DNA of 64,000 nt from the NCBI GenBank assembly GCA_036506795.1, contig DASXRC010000228.1:1-64000 (forward strand), in the 5' to 3' direction. Origin of the DNA: DASXRC01 sp036506795. Its GTDB lineage: Bacteria > Actinomycetota > Actinomycetes > Mycobacteriales > Micromonosporaceae. Position numbers and translations under genes: made by a program. Of this stretch, positions 1-9,318 are shown one piece after another (within the stretch, counting starts at the first letter, position 1; every line of letters begins with the position of its first letter). Under the pieces are notes generated by a model. The model worked only from the letters and a program-made list of their open reading frames with translations, had not been told where the DNA came from and made no database searches.

Positions 1-467
1 AGCCGGGTGCCCTCGCCCGCAACGTAGGGGAACAAGCTCAGCTGGAGCTCGTCGATCAGGTCGAGCCGCATGAGCGACCGCCAGAGGCTGACGCCGCCCC
101 AGACCACGATGTGGCCGTCGCCGCCCAGCCTGAGCTTGTCGATCTCTTCTGCCGTGTCACCAGCGGCGATTGTGGTGTTGGCCCAGTCGGCCGTCTTCAG
201 GGTCCGGGAGAAGACGACCTTGCGCCCGGCGTTCAGGATGTCGGCGAACGGGTGGTCGGTGGACGTTGTCATGGACGCGGCGATGCCCTCGTAGGCGGTG
301 CGGCCCATGATGTGCGCGTACGCGCTCTGGAGAAAGTCGAGTTGCGCCGGGTCGTCGGGCTCACGGTTTTCGGGCAGGTCGAAGCAGAACTTCCAAAACT
401 CGGTGCCCTTGTCGGCGAGAAGGCCGTCGAGGGAGTAGTTGAACACTGTCGCTATCAGCTTCCGCAT
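1..467 (-). CDS. Dihydrofolate-reductase-like (RibD C-terminal fold) protein, C-terminus cut by window edge
   Basis: The N-terminal 155 or so codons are present and the C-terminus lies outside the window. The protein opens with MRKLIATVFNYSLDG, which fits the first strand of the DHFR/RibD fold. It continues through MGRTAYEGIA and VVFSRTLKTADWANT, then a glycine-rich nucleotide segment (GGDGHIVVWGGVSL) and LIDELQLSLFPYVAGEGTRL. These are the usual landmarks of the YyaP/YwjB-type dihydrofolate reductase family. Members are presumed NADPH-dependent reductases, but their substrates are mostly unknown. The start is the ATG at 465-467; there is no good alternative nearby. It is the most upstream gene of the window on this strand, so its operon partners cannot be judged. 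Confidence 0.8.
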   Translation of the reverse strand, partial: MRKLIATVFNYSLDGLLADKGTEFWKFCFDLPENREPDDPAQLDFLQSAYAHIMGRTAYEGIAASMTTSTDHPFADILNAGRKVVFSRTLKTADWANTTIAAGDTAEEIDKLRLGGDGHIVVWGGVSLWRSLMRLDLIDELQLSLFPYVAGEGTR

Positions 468-650
468 GATCAGAACTCCGTGGTCTCGGGTCGTCTGGGG
501 ACCGTGCTTGCCAGGGGAACGTGCCTGTCCCGGGCCGCAGCGCTCGCGTGGCCGCGCCGTGTGGCCGGTCGCTGGTGCTTCAGACGCCACTGCCGCCCGG
601 TCATCGGTGCCCGGTCAACTGACCGGTTGCGCGGTCTGGTACCGGGGTGT

Positions 651-851
651 CTACTCGCCGCTGTCGATCGCGGCGATGCCGCCAGTATCGCTGGTTGGTT
701 TGAGCTGGGCCATGGACCCCTCGGACAGGTAGCGGCGCTCGCCTGATTGCCACTCGTCGTGCATGTCGGCCAGGATCGCGCCGACGAGCCGTATGACGGC
801 CGCCTCGTTGGGGAAGATGCCTACCCCAAAGCCCACCACTCGGCGGGACGC
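651..851 (-). pseudogene. IS256/Mutator-family transposase C-terminal remnant
   Basis: The reading frame gives VVGFGVGIFPNEAAVIRLVG, then a DEWQSGERRYLSEGSMAQL stretch. This matches the extreme C-terminus of actinobacterial IS256-type transposases (family pattern VVGIFPN...DEW...RRYxSExSMAxL). Only about 65 codons remain out of a normal 400 or so. A stop at 852-854 closes the frame upstream, and the catalytic DDE region is missing, so it cannot be active. A small palindrome (CCGGTCA-AC-TGACCGG, 611-626) lies just downstream; I cannot show that it is the element's end. The stub suggests this accessory stretch once hosted an insertion sequence. Confidence 0.75.
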
Positions 852-898
852 TCACGTCGTCCCTCGGCGCATGCTGTGAATGCCCCGCACGTCAGCCG

Positions 899-2062
899 TC
901 ATCGAACTAGACGGAAGAACGAGCGGACCTCCTGGACGAACACCTCGGGCCGCTCGAAGGCTGCGAAGTGGCCACCCTTATCGAGCTCGTTCCAGTAGCG
1001 GATGTCCAGGAAGCGCTTGGCGGCCCAACGCCGGGAGGGGCGCTGCAGCTCCTTGGGAAAGATCGAGCAGCCGGTAGCGACGGCGACAGTGTCGATGACC
1101 GGACCAGAGATCCACTCGTTCACCTGGCTGATGCTCTCCCAGTACAGCCGCGCGGAGGAAGCGCCGGTGCCGGGAAGCCAGTACAGCATCACGCTGTCGA
1201 GCACCTCGTCTCGGGTCAGGACGTTGCTGAGATGCCCGTCGTTGTCAGTCCACGCCCAGAGCTTCTCGACGATCCAGGCGCACAGGCCCACGGGCGAGTC
1301 CACCAACGCGTACCCGATGGTCTGGGGTCGGGTGGCGTGCTCCGCCGAGTACCCCGAGTCCCACTCCGCGGCTTGCTGCAGCGAGGCCAGCGCCGCCCGC
1401 TCCGCCTCGGTGAGCTCGTCGAGCGTCGCCGGATCCGGCGGCGCCAGCGGCGGCATGAGGTGGACGCCGGCGATGTGCTGTGGGTCCTGCTGGCCCATGC
1501 TGGTGGTGATGCTGGTACCCCAGTCGCTACCCTGCGCGCCGTAGCGCTCATAGCCCAGGCGCGCCATCAGCAGGCTGAAGCCGCGGGCGATGCGCTGAAC
1601 GTTCCAGCCCCGCCGCGTCGGCTTGTCGCTGAAGCCATAGCCGGGCAGCGAGGGACACACCACGTGAAACGCGTCGGCAGCAGCGCCGCCGTGGGCCGTG
1701 GGGTCGGCGAGCGGCCCTATCACCTTGAGGAACTCCACGATCGAGCCGGGCCAGCCGTGGGTGAGGATGAGCGGCAACGCCTCGGGATGGGGCGAGCGCA
1801 CGTGGAGGAAGTGGATCCCGAGCCCGTCGATCTCGGTGCGAAACTGGGGCAGGGCGTTCAACCGCGCCTCGGTAGCCCGCCAGTCGTAGCCTTCGGCCCA
1901 GTACCGGCACAACCCCCGTAGGTAGGCGAGCGGGACCCCCTGCGACCAGTCGTCGACCGTCTCCGCCTCGGGCCAGCGCGTGCGCTCCAGGCGCGCACGA
2001 AGATCGCGCAGCTCCCCCTCAGGAACCTCAATTCGGAACGGCGTCACCTCGTTGGACATCAT
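899..2062 (-). CDS. Epoxide hydrolase, microsomal-EH-like alpha/beta hydrolase with EHN domain
   Basis: Predicted 387-residue hydrolase opening epoxides to diols. The N-terminal EHN domain is visible (PFRIEVPEGELRDLRARLER followed by RWPEAETVDDWSQGVPL). The core has the oxyanion motif HGWPGS, the nucleophile in GSDWGTS (Asp) and a C-terminal catalytic His in KGGHFAAFERPEVF. The usual length of the family is 370-400 residues. The ATG at 2062 is chosen because it overlaps the TGA of the upstream nucleotidyltransferase gene by four bases (ATGA), implying translational coupling; the ATG at 2059 is an alternative. The substrate cannot be read from sequence. Confidence 0.88.
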   Translation of the reverse strand: MMSNEVTPFRIEVPEGELRDLRARLERTRWPEAETVDDWSQGVPLAYLRGLCRYWAEGYDWRATEARLNALPQFRTEIDGLGIHFLHVRSPHPEALPLILTHGWPGSIVEFLKVIGPLADPTAHGGAAADAFHVVCPSLPGYGFSDKPTRRGWNVQRIARGFSLLMARLGYERYGAQGSDWGTSITTSMGQQDPQHIAGVHLMPPLAPPDPATLDELTEAERAALASLQQAAEWDSGYSAEHATRPQTIGYALVDSPVGLCAWIVEKLWAWTDNDGHLSNVLTRDEVLDSVMLYWLPGTGASSARLYWESISQVNEWISGPVIDTVAVATGCSIFPKELQRPSRRWAAKRFLDIRYWNELDKGGHFAAFERPEVFVQEVRSFFRLVR

Positions 2063-2937
2063 CGAGTTCCGGTACTCTGCGCAGGCTTGAGGACCGCACA
2101 TAAGTGCTCGCGGATGTCGGCATAGGGGACGACGAGCGTCAGGTCGAGACGGTCAGCGCATTCGCGTTCGAGCCGTTCGAACAGCTCCACCGTGGACCAC
2201 AGCGCACGGGCGACATCGTCAGCGTCGTAGCTGGCGTACGCGTCGTGGAGGTCCCGGAGTGTTTGCTGGTCGGCCCAGCGTTCCAGAAAGCGTCCACCAT
2301 GCCAGGTGTCGATCTCCGGGTGGAACGCCTGCGTGCGCCAGGCCAGCAGCTGGACGAGCAGGGTCTTGAGGTAGCCGTCGCAGGTCTGCTTGGCGATCCA
2401 AACCTCGCCCCGTCGCAGCTTCTTGGCCGCCCACAGCGCGTGATACCAGAAGTCGTGGGTCAGCTGCCCGAACGCGGCCGCATTCGGGGGAGCCGGCGTC
2501 ACCGGTGTCCCGACGCGGCGCAGCACCCATTGCAGGCCGACTTGGTCGTACAGCACTCGGAAGCCCCGGCCGAGCACCACGGCGGCGTCCGGGTGGTTGA
2601 CGATCTGCTCAGGTTCGGTCAACGGCAGCAGCGCGAAATCGACGTCCTGTCCGGAGTCGAAGAGCACCCGCCGCTCGACGAACCCGCCGACCGCCGTGGG
2701 TTCGGTGAAGGTGAGCAACGGTCGGCCGAACGTTGTCAACCAGCCGGCGTCGGCCGCGTAGGCCATCGGATCGTCCACCATGAGGATGATGTCGACGTCG
2801 GACCACCGATCCGCTGGAAATTCAGCACGGGCATGAGATCCCACCACGAGCGCGGCATGAACGTCGGGGCGGTGCCGTGCCCAGGCTACGATCCTGGCCA
2901 GCAACGTCTCGATGTTGTCCACCCCGGCAGCATTCAC
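2059..2937 (-). CDS. Aminoglycoside 6-adenylyltransferase-like (AadK/ANT(6)) nucleotidyltransferase
   Basis: A 292-residue protein with the nucleotidyltransferase signature GSHARAEFPADRWSDVDI at about residues 33-50. This gives the Gly-Ser plus paired Asp residues that bind metal-NTP. A third carboxylate lies in GQDVDFALLPL. The overall shape fits the streptomycin adenylyltransferase family, which transfers AMP to a hydroxyl of the drug. Many chromosomal members have no proven resistance role, so the substrate is open. The GTG at 2937 is taken; an ATG at 2933 is out of frame. The gene is translationally coupled to the epoxide hydrolase that follows, an odd pairing that may reflect co-transfer rather than shared chemistry. 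Confidence 0.8.
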   Translation of the reverse strand: MNAAGVDNIETLLARIVAWARHRPDVHAALVVGSHARAEFPADRWSDVDIILMVDDPMAYAADAGWLTTFGRPLLTFTEPTAVGGFVERRVLFDSGQDVDFALLPLTEPEQIVNHPDAAVVLGRGFRVLYDQVGLQWVLRRVGTPVTPAPPNAAAFGQLTHDFWYHALWAAKKLRRGEVWIAKQTCDGYLKTLLVQLLAWRTQAFHPEIDTWHGGRFLERWADQQTLRDLHDAYASYDADDVARALWSTVELFERLERECADRLDLTLVVPYADIREHLCAVLKPAQSTGTR

Positions 2938-2991
2938 GACCTCAGCCGATCGCGCACGCGAACGAGGAGCGGCTGGCTGCCTCGAGGACTA

Positions 2992-3021
2992 CTGACCATC
3001 TCGCTCGAACAGCTGTACGAT
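2992..3021 (+). promoter_or_regulatory. Promoter for the 3028 gene, leaderless type
   Basis: CTGACC (2992-2997) and TACGAT (3016-3021) are separated by 18 bp. The -10 box ends six bases before the GTG at 3028 and no ribosome-binding site is visible. This places the transcript start on the start codon. Confidence 0.55.
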
Positions 3022-3027
3022 GACTCG

Positions 3028-3375
3028 GTGGGCACGGGCGTCGAGCGCGGCGAGCCGATCGACCTGTCAAGGGTCGGCCACGAATGCCGGGCCAAGTGGC
3101 GCACCGGTGCGGTCGGCACCTGGCGGCAGGTGCAGGTCGCCGTCGGCGAGCTCGACGATGGCCGGTGGTTCGTCGAGCGCGTCGGACAGATCCACGGACG
3201 GCCGCGCGCCTACTCGAGCAAGGCCGCCGCGTGGCACGTTGCTCGGCAGTTGATGGCCGCACAAGTGGACGCGGAGTGGGAGCGGGTGCCGTGCTACCCG
3301 AGTGAGCCGCTCCTGCGACCACCCAGGCATGCCGAGCCGGGCCACGCCGAGCGCGGCGAGGGCGATCAGCACTGA
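3028..3375 (+). CDS. Conserved small protein of unknown function
   Basis: A 115-residue protein I do not recognise. It is soluble and reads MGTGVERGEPIDLSRVGHEC followed by KWRTGAVGTWRQVQVAVGEL and DGRWFVERVGQIHGRPRAYS, with a basic Arg/His-rich tail. The regular alternation of charged and hydrophobic residues and the Trp-rich middle suggest a small beta-rich domain. The open frame extends far upstream, but that part is antisense to the nucleotidyltransferase. The GTG at 3028 is preferred because a good -35/-10 pair sits just in front of it. It runs divergently from the nucleotidyltransferase and toward the next unknown gene. Confidence 0.5.
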   Translation: MGTGVERGEPIDLSRVGHECRAKWRTGAVGTWRQVQVAVGELDDGRWFVERVGQIHGRPRAYSSKAAAWHVARQLMAAQVDAEWERVPCYPSEPLLRPPRHAEPGHAERGEGDQH

Positions 3376-3434
3376 CCGTGCGCACTACGGCCGGTGGTGC
3401 TGCCGGAACGTTCGATGGGCGGCATCATGCACGC

Positions 3435-4211
3435 ATGATGTATCCGGTGGTCGGCAGTAGCGGGGATGTGTCCGGCCCCTCCGGCTACACGTACGCGGCC
3501 GTCGTGGTCCGCTTGGATGGCGTGCCGTCCGGCCGGGTGTGCACCCGCCAGGATGTGCTCGCAGCACTGCGGGAGGTCCGGTTCAGCGGCTGGCTCGGAC
3601 GGCCGGAGGACGGCTGGCTGGTCGCCGTCGCGGCTTCCGGGGACGGAACCGTAGGTGCAGGACGCCGCGGCGTGGTGGGCGTCGGCGAGTGGCTGGCGGA
3701 CCGGCTCGCCGCGACGGTCCTCGCCGTCCGCGTGGTCACCGACCGGCAGCTGCTGGTGGTGCTGTGGGTGGACCGCGAAGAAGTTGGCCGGTACGTCAGC
3801 GACCCGTCCCACGGTCCTGACGCCGACGACGACACGCTGCCCGACCCGCTCGGCGTCGAGCACGCGGGCGCCTTCGCCGCAGCGTGTGGACACCCGGAGG
3901 CCGCCGAAGACCTCGTCGAGCTGCTGGGCGAGCAGCTCGATCCGGAAAGTGTCATCGAATCGGAACGGCTCGCGGGCGTCCTGCGCCTGCTCGGGCTGCC
4001 GACGTGGCTGGTGGCGGCCTCGTCGTTGCCGCGCGACGTCCCCACCGGTCCCCGGGCGCGGGACGTGACGCGGCTCGGCGCTGGCATGCCCGGGCTGCTC
4101 GGCTGGGTGTGCGGCCGAGCCGTGAACCTCGTCCGCCGGCGACGTCCCCCGCCGGCCGTGGTCATCGACGCTCCGCGCGGCGGAGCCGACATAGACCCGT
4201 GGACACTCTGA
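3435..4211 (+). CDS. Protein of unknown function
   Basis: A 258-residue protein with no family I can name. From the ATG at 3435 it reads MMYPVVGSSGDVSGPSGYTY, then a hydrophobic-charged region containing VCTRQDVLAALREVRFSG. A helical, acidic middle follows (EAAEDLVELLGEQLDPESVI) with a basic C-terminal region (VCGRAVNLVRRRRPPP). No signal peptide is evident. Codon use is typical for the window. The frame could start at 3378, but the first 19 residues are low-complexity and less credible. CATCAT at 3423-3428, six bases before the start, could be a weak -10 box. It may be linked functionally to the small gene 59 bases upstream. Confidence 0.6.
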   Translation: MMYPVVGSSGDVSGPSGYTYAAVVVRLDGVPSGRVCTRQDVLAALREVRFSGWLGRPEDGWLVAVAASGDGTVGAGRRGVVGVGEWLADRLAATVLAVRVVTDRQLLVVLWVDREEVGRYVSDPSHGPDADDDTLPDPLGVEHAGAFAAACGHPEAAEDLVELLGEQLDPESVIESERLAGVLRLLGLPTWLVAASSLPRDVPTGPRARDVTRLGAGMPGLLGWVCGRAVNLVRRRRPPPAVVIDAPRGGADIDPWTL

Positions 4212-4270
4212 CAAAGTCGGCGGAGGGTGTGGGATTCGCCCAGTCTTTCGCTGGTCCAAGGACACGACCT

Positions 4271-4308
4271 TGTTACATGCGTTGACGCGTAAATGTGACA
4301 CGTGTTAC
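4271..4308. promoter_or_regulatory. Paired TGTTAC/GTGACA inverted repeats, possible Crp-type operator
   Basis: The segment contains TGTTAC (4271-4276), GTGACA (4295-4300) and TGTTAC (4303-4308). GTGACACGTGTTAC at 4295-4308 is a near-perfect 14-bp palindrome. It differs by one base from the GTG-N6-GNCAC pattern that I recall for Streptomyces Crp. It lies about 90 bp upstream of the secreted protease start. A regulatory role is inference. Confidence 0.4.
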
Positions 4309-4398
4309 GCACGCACGGTGCCGGATAAGCCGGCACGACGCCACCCTCACCGGGGCTGACCATACTGCGAGTGATCATTGGGCGAGGGGAGTTACGCG

Positions 4399-5232
4399 AT
4401 GGGGAGATATCGGATCGGTCTTCTGGGTCGGCTGTTCGTCGGTCTGTTGCTTATCGTCGGCGTGGTGTTCACCGCGCAGCCGGCCTCGGCGATCATCGGC
4501 GGGCAGCGCGATGAGGTGCACACCAACGTTGGTGTCGTCCGGTTCACCACCGAGTCCGGCCGGTTCCGCTGCTCCGGGACGCTGATCTCGCCCACGGTGG
4601 TGCTCACCGCGGGCCACTGCACCGGGGACACCGGCGAAAGCCCGGCGACCAACGTCTACGTCTCGTTCGACACCGATCTGCCGCTTGACCCACTCGCGCC
4701 CGGCATCACGCCAGCGGAGAGCGCGGCCCGCGCCGCGCACTACATCACCGGCACCGCCCACCCGGATCCCGGCTGGGACGGCAAGCTGTCGATCTCCAAG
4801 CAGCACGACCAAGGCGTCGTGGTCCTGAACGCGCCGGCCGCTTCCAAGTGGCCGGGCATCACGCCGGCACCGCTGCTGCCGGTCGGCGCGCTCGACGGCA
4901 ACCAGGGCGCGCTCAAGAACGAGACGTTCACCCTGGTCGGCTACGGCGTCGAGATCGGCGAGAAGAAGTCGACGATCGTCGTGCCGGAGCGGCGCTTCAC
5001 CACGTCGTTCCTCAAGAACGTCCAGGACGAGGTTGTCACCTTCCAGATCAACGACCAGGATTCGAAGGCCGGCGGCGGCTCCTGCTTCGGCGACTCCGGC
5101 GGGCCCGCGTTCCTGGGCCAGTACGTGGTGGGTGACGCTTCCTTCGTGAACTCGCTGCAGTGCAACGCGACCGGCGGTTACCAGCGGGTCGACACGCCGT
5201 ACTCCCGGGCCTTCCTGGAGCAGTTCATCTAG
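4399..5232 (+). CDS. Secreted trypsin-like serine protease (S1 family)
   Basis: A 277-residue exported chymotrypsin-fold protease. Residues 1-31 form a signal peptide (basic MGRYR, hydrophobic core GLLLIVGVVF, cleavage after PASA). The mature chain starts IIGGQ, as in zymogen-activated trypsins. The triad is visible: His73 in TAGHC, Asp137 in QHDQGVVVL (weaker match) and Ser233 in CFGDSGGP. Cysteines flank the His and the Ser, consistent with disulfides. The ATG at 4399 is chosen because GAGGGGAG lies seven bases upstream; an upstream in-frame TTG at 4378 has no such support. A palindromic operator-like region precedes it. Substrate specificity is not readable. Confidence 0.9.
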   Translation: MGRYRIGLLGRLFVGLLLIVGVVFTAQPASAIIGGQRDEVHTNVGVVRFTTESGRFRCSGTLISPTVVLTAGHCTGDTGESPATNVYVSFDTDLPLDPLAPGITPAESAARAAHYITGTAHPDPGWDGKLSISKQHDQGVVVLNAPAASKWPGITPAPLLPVGALDGNQGALKNETFTLVGYGVEIGEKKSTIVVPERRFTTSFLKNVQDEVVTFQINDQDSKAGGGSCFGDSGGPAFLGQYVVGDASFVNSLQCNATGGYQRVDTPYSRAFLEQFI

Positions 5233-5286
5233 CGGGGACCCGTCAGTGCGTTCAGGGCCGCGGTGCGCCAGCACCGCGGCCCACGC

Positions 5287-5550
5287 TCACGGTTGGTCGT
5301 CGAGCACGGCGACCAACCCCAGGTCAGTGACCATCCAGGCGATCGTCGTCAACGGCGGCGGCTCGGGCGGCGGCCAGTCGTAGTCCAGCATCCAGCCCCC
5401 GCCCGATGCCGCGTCCGGCCACAGGGTCCAACAGCCCGGCGCCGGTTCCCACAGAAACTCTGCGTCGGTCAGTCCGTTGAGTCGGCGGTCAAGGCGGTCC
5501 GCCGATTCCTTCCAGGACCTCGGTCAGCGTTTCCGCAGGTACGCACGATC
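5287..5550 (-). pseudogene. DinB-superfamily gene remnant, frameshifted and truncated
   Basis: One frame (5287-5523) reads ADRLDRRLNGLTDAEFLWEP followed by APGCWTLWPDA and EPPPLTTIAWMVTDL. This is the N-terminal half of a DinB-like four-helix protein (LTDAEyLWEPvPGCW...TTIAWR is the family pattern). The first helix continues in another frame (PAETLTEVLEG), and TCA at 5524-5526 is an in-frame stop, so a frameshift has occurred. The C-terminus ends abruptly after about 75 residues, where the family has roughly 160-200. It lies directly downstream of tRNA-Ser. Confidence 0.6.
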
Positions 5551-5563
5551 GGTGCTGATCTAG

Positions 5564-5653
5564 CGGAGGGTGTGGGATTCGAACCCACGAGGACGGGGAT
5601 ACCGCCCTAGCGGTTTTCAAGACCGCCGCCATCGGCCACTAGGCGAACCCTCC
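5564..5653 (-). tRNA. tRNA-Ser (anticodon UGA)
   Basis: The minus strand folds as a 90-nt class II tRNA. Acceptor arms are GGAGGGT (5647-5653) and ACCCTCC (5565-5571), with G as discriminator. The anticodon loop is CTTGAAA, giving UGA. A long variable arm is present, and the T arm reads GTGGGTTCGAATCCCAC. CCA is not encoded. The long variable arm and UGA anticodon identify serine. Confidence 0.97.
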
Positions 5654-5760
5654 CGCGCCGCCCATCCGGGCGGCCGTGCCCAGTGTGCCATGCGGTAGCG
5701 GGGGCCGAGACGGACGGGACGTCGGTGCCCGCCGAGCGCACGGAGCAGCGCGCCGCGCGA

Positions 5761-5807
5761 AATCTTGGAGAATTACCGCGCTGCGGTAACGGAAACTCTC
5801 CAAGATT
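5761..5807. repeat. Nested palindrome (cruciform-like)
   Basis: Outer arms AATCTTGGAGA (5761-5771) and TCTCCAAGATT (5797-5807) are perfect. Inner arms TTACCGC (5773-5779) and GCGGTAA (5783-5789) form a second hairpin. It lies between divergent tRNA-Ser and the oxidoreductase gene, so it is not a terminator for either. It could be a dispersed palindromic element or an operator. Confidence 0.7.
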
Positions 5808-5860
5808 CAAGAACCAGGCCCGCCCGGCGCGCAGCCAGAATGGGCGGTAAGACTGACCGC

Positions 5861-6838
5861 ATGCATGCGGTGACCATCCCCCGGCCCGGCGGTCCCGACG
5901 CGCTCGTCTGGGCCGAGGTTCCGGACCCCGAGCCCGGCCCGGGCGAGGTCCTCATAGACGTCGCCGCGTCGGCGGTCAACCGCGCGGACCTACTGCAGCG
6001 CCAGGGGCACTACCCGCCGCCGGCTGGCGCGCCGGCGTACCCGGGACTGGAATGTTCGGGCGTGATCAGCGCGACCGGTCCCGGGGTGGCCGACCTGCGA
6101 CCGGGCGACGAGGTCTGTGCGTTGCTTTCCGGCGGGGGGTACGCCGAGCGGGTCGCCGTCCCCGCCGGTCAGGTCCTACCCGTGCCGCGCGGGGTGACCG
6201 TCGAGGACGCCGCCGCGCTCCCCGAGGCCGCCTGCACCGTCTGGTCGAACGTCGTCGATATCGCCCGGTTGCGCGCGGGCGAGACCCTGCTCGTCCACGG
6301 CGGCGGCAGCGGGATCGGCACCTTCGCCATCCAGCTCGGCGTCGCGCTCGGCGCCCGGGTGATCGCGACCGCTCGCTCGGCCAAGCACGATGCGCTCAAG
6401 CTTCTCGGCGCCGACACGACGATCGACTACACGGCAGCCGACTTCGTCGCAGAGACCAAGGCGGTCACCGGCGGCCGCGGCGCCGACGTGATCCTGGACA
6501 TCATCGGTGCGGCGTACCTCTTCCGGAACATCGCCGTGCTCGCCCCCAACGGCCGGATCGCCAACATCGGCCTGCAGGGCGGCCGCACCGCGGAGTTGGA
6601 CCTCTCGGCCCTGATGGCCGCGCGCGGGTCCATCTCCGCGACGACGCTGCGGGCCCGACCCGCCGACGAAAAAGCGGCAGTCGTACGCGCAACGCGCGAG
6701 CAGGTGTGGCCACTCATTGAGTCGGGGGCGATCCGGCCGGTGATCGATCGCCGGATGCCGATGTCGCGGGCGGCGGACGCACACCGGCTCGTCGAATCGA
6801 ACGAGCACGTCGGCAAGGTCCTTCTCATCCCGGGGTGA
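5861..6838 (+). CDS. NAD(P)H:quinone oxidoreductase-like zinc-independent MDR protein
   Basis: A 325-residue medium-chain dehydrogenase/reductase of the quinone oxidoreductase (QOR/TP53I3-like) group. The N-terminal GroES-like part includes VNRADLLQRQGHYPPPAGAP and YPGLECSGV. The Rossmann motif is LLVHGGGSGIGTFAIQL at about residues 145-161. Structural-zinc cysteines and the GHE zinc motif are absent, as expected for this group. Members reduce quinones or enones with NADPH. The ATG at 5861 is chosen because homologues begin MHAVTI-like; upstream in-frame codons would add a basic, unlikely 32-residue extension. It is a stand-alone gene in front of a repeat element and a convergent glycosyltransferase. 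Confidence 0.88.
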   Translation: MHAVTIPRPGGPDALVWAEVPDPEPGPGEVLIDVAASAVNRADLLQRQGHYPPPAGAPAYPGLECSGVISATGPGVADLRPGDEVCALLSGGGYAERVAVPAGQVLPVPRGVTVEDAAALPEAACTVWSNVVDIARLRAGETLLVHGGGSGIGTFAIQLGVALGARVIATARSAKHDALKLLGADTTIDYTAADFVAETKAVTGGRGADVILDIIGAAYLFRNIAVLAPNGRIANIGLQGGRTAELDLSALMAARGSISATTLRARPADEKAAVVRATREQVWPLIESGAIRPVIDRRMPMSRAADAHRLVESNEHVGKVLLIPG

Positions 6839-6875
6839 CGTGCGCGCTCGACCCACGGGATCTGTCGCAGCAAGC

Positions 6876-6984
6876 TTTGCTCTGCTTCCGCCGAGGAGAC
6901 ACCCGTTGGCCGAGGGGCCGATCCAACCGAAAGGTCGACGCGGTCATCGGCCGTCAGGTGTCTCCCCATGGGAAGCAGAGCAAA
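6876..6984. repeat. TTTGCTCTGCTTCC palindromic element, copy 1
   Basis: Arms TTTGCTCTGCTTCC (6876-6889) and GGAAGCAGAGCAAA (6971-6984) are perfectly inverted, 14 bp each. Inner arms GAGACACC (6896-6903) and GGTGTCTC (6958-6965) extend the fold. It lies between the convergent oxidoreductase and GT2 genes. Related copies occur at 27074-27098 and 56538-56629. Confidence 0.85.
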
Positions 6985-7042
6985 GGACTCAGCGAGACAC
7001 CGGCCAGGTGGGCCGCGGAAAAGAGAGGCGGCGGAGGCCGAC

Positions 7043-7729
7043 CTAGCGCCGGCGGGTCCGCTCCCGACCGAGGATCCAGAGCGCCTCGACGCCGTCGCGC
7101 CACGTAATCTTCTTGCCCTCGTCGCGGCTGCGGGCCCGGTAGCTGATCGGTACCTCGTATGGACGGATCTTGCGGCGGAGGAGCTTCCCGGTGACCTCGG
7201 CCTCCATGCCGAAGCCGTGGGAGCGGATCTCGAGCGAGCGGTACAGCGCGGTCGGCATCAGCTTGAAGCAGGTCTCGAGGTCGCCGATGTACGAGTTGAA
7301 CAGCACGTTCGCGGCCGTGGTGACCGCCTTGTTGCCCATCACGTACCAGAAGCTGTACGCGCTGTGACTGCCGAAGGTCCGGTTGCCGTAGACGACCGTG
7401 GCCCGGCCGTCGAGGACCGGGGTGAGCAGCTTGGGGATGTCTTTGGGGTCGTACTCGAGGTCGGCGTCGAGGATCACCATGTAGTCGCCCTCGGCGCTCT
7501 GCGCCGCGGTCCGCACGGCCGCGCCCTTGCCGGCGTTGCGGGGATGGGTTACGACGCGGACGCGCGGGTCGTCGATGCGGTCGAGGACGTCGGCGGTGCC
7601 GTCCCGGCTGCCGTCGTCCACGATCACCAGCTCGATCTCGCACGGGTAGTCCACGGCCAGGGCCTGCTTGAGAGCGCCCGCGATCCGATCTTCCTCGTTG
7701 TAGACCGGCATGAGGATCGATAGCTTCAC
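7043..7729 (-). CDS. Family 2 glycosyltransferase, polyprenyl-phosphate mannose/glucose synthase-like
   Basis: A 228-residue single-domain GT-A glycosyltransferase. It begins VKLSILMPVYNEEDRIAGAL, has VIVDDGSRDGTADVL, the metal-binding ILDADLEYDP and the acceptor-region motif FGMEAEVTGKLLRR. This is the layout of dolichyl/polyprenyl-phosphate sugar synthases. These load a sugar from a nucleotide donor onto a lipid phosphate at the cytoplasmic membrane. There is no C-terminal membrane domain, so any flipping or transfer partner is elsewhere. The GTG at 7729 is preferred because GGAG sits six bases upstream; the in-frame GTG at 7741 is the alternative. It converges on the quinone oxidoreductase across a palindromic element. 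Confidence 0.88.
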   Translation of the reverse strand: MKLSILMPVYNEEDRIAGALKQALAVDYPCEIELVIVDDGSRDGTADVLDRIDDPRVRVVTHPRNAGKGAAVRTAAQSAEGDYMVILDADLEYDPKDIPKLLTPVLDGRATVVYGNRTFGSHSAYSFWYVMGNKAVTTAANVLFNSYIGDLETCFKLMPTALYRSLEIRSHGFGMEAEVTGKLLRRKIRPYEVPISYRARSRDEGKKITWRDGVEALWILGRERTRRR

Positions 7730-7818
7730 AGTGATCTCCACGGGTCCGGGCGGCAGTCGAGCCCAGCGTAGCCTGGGCGTTTGCCGAGCACCTCGGCGCG
7801 ACGACGCCCTGCGCAGCC

Positions 7819-9314
<1,496 letters not shown>

Positions 9315-9318
<4 letters not shown>

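Noticed and set aside
611..626. CCGGTCA-AC-TGACCGG palindrome as an IS end
   Set aside because: It is short, and no matching end or target duplication was found on the other side.
2104..3375. A 423-residue plus-strand frame
   Set aside because: Most of it is antisense to the nucleotidyltransferase gene. Only the part from about 3028 looks like a real gene with its own promoter.
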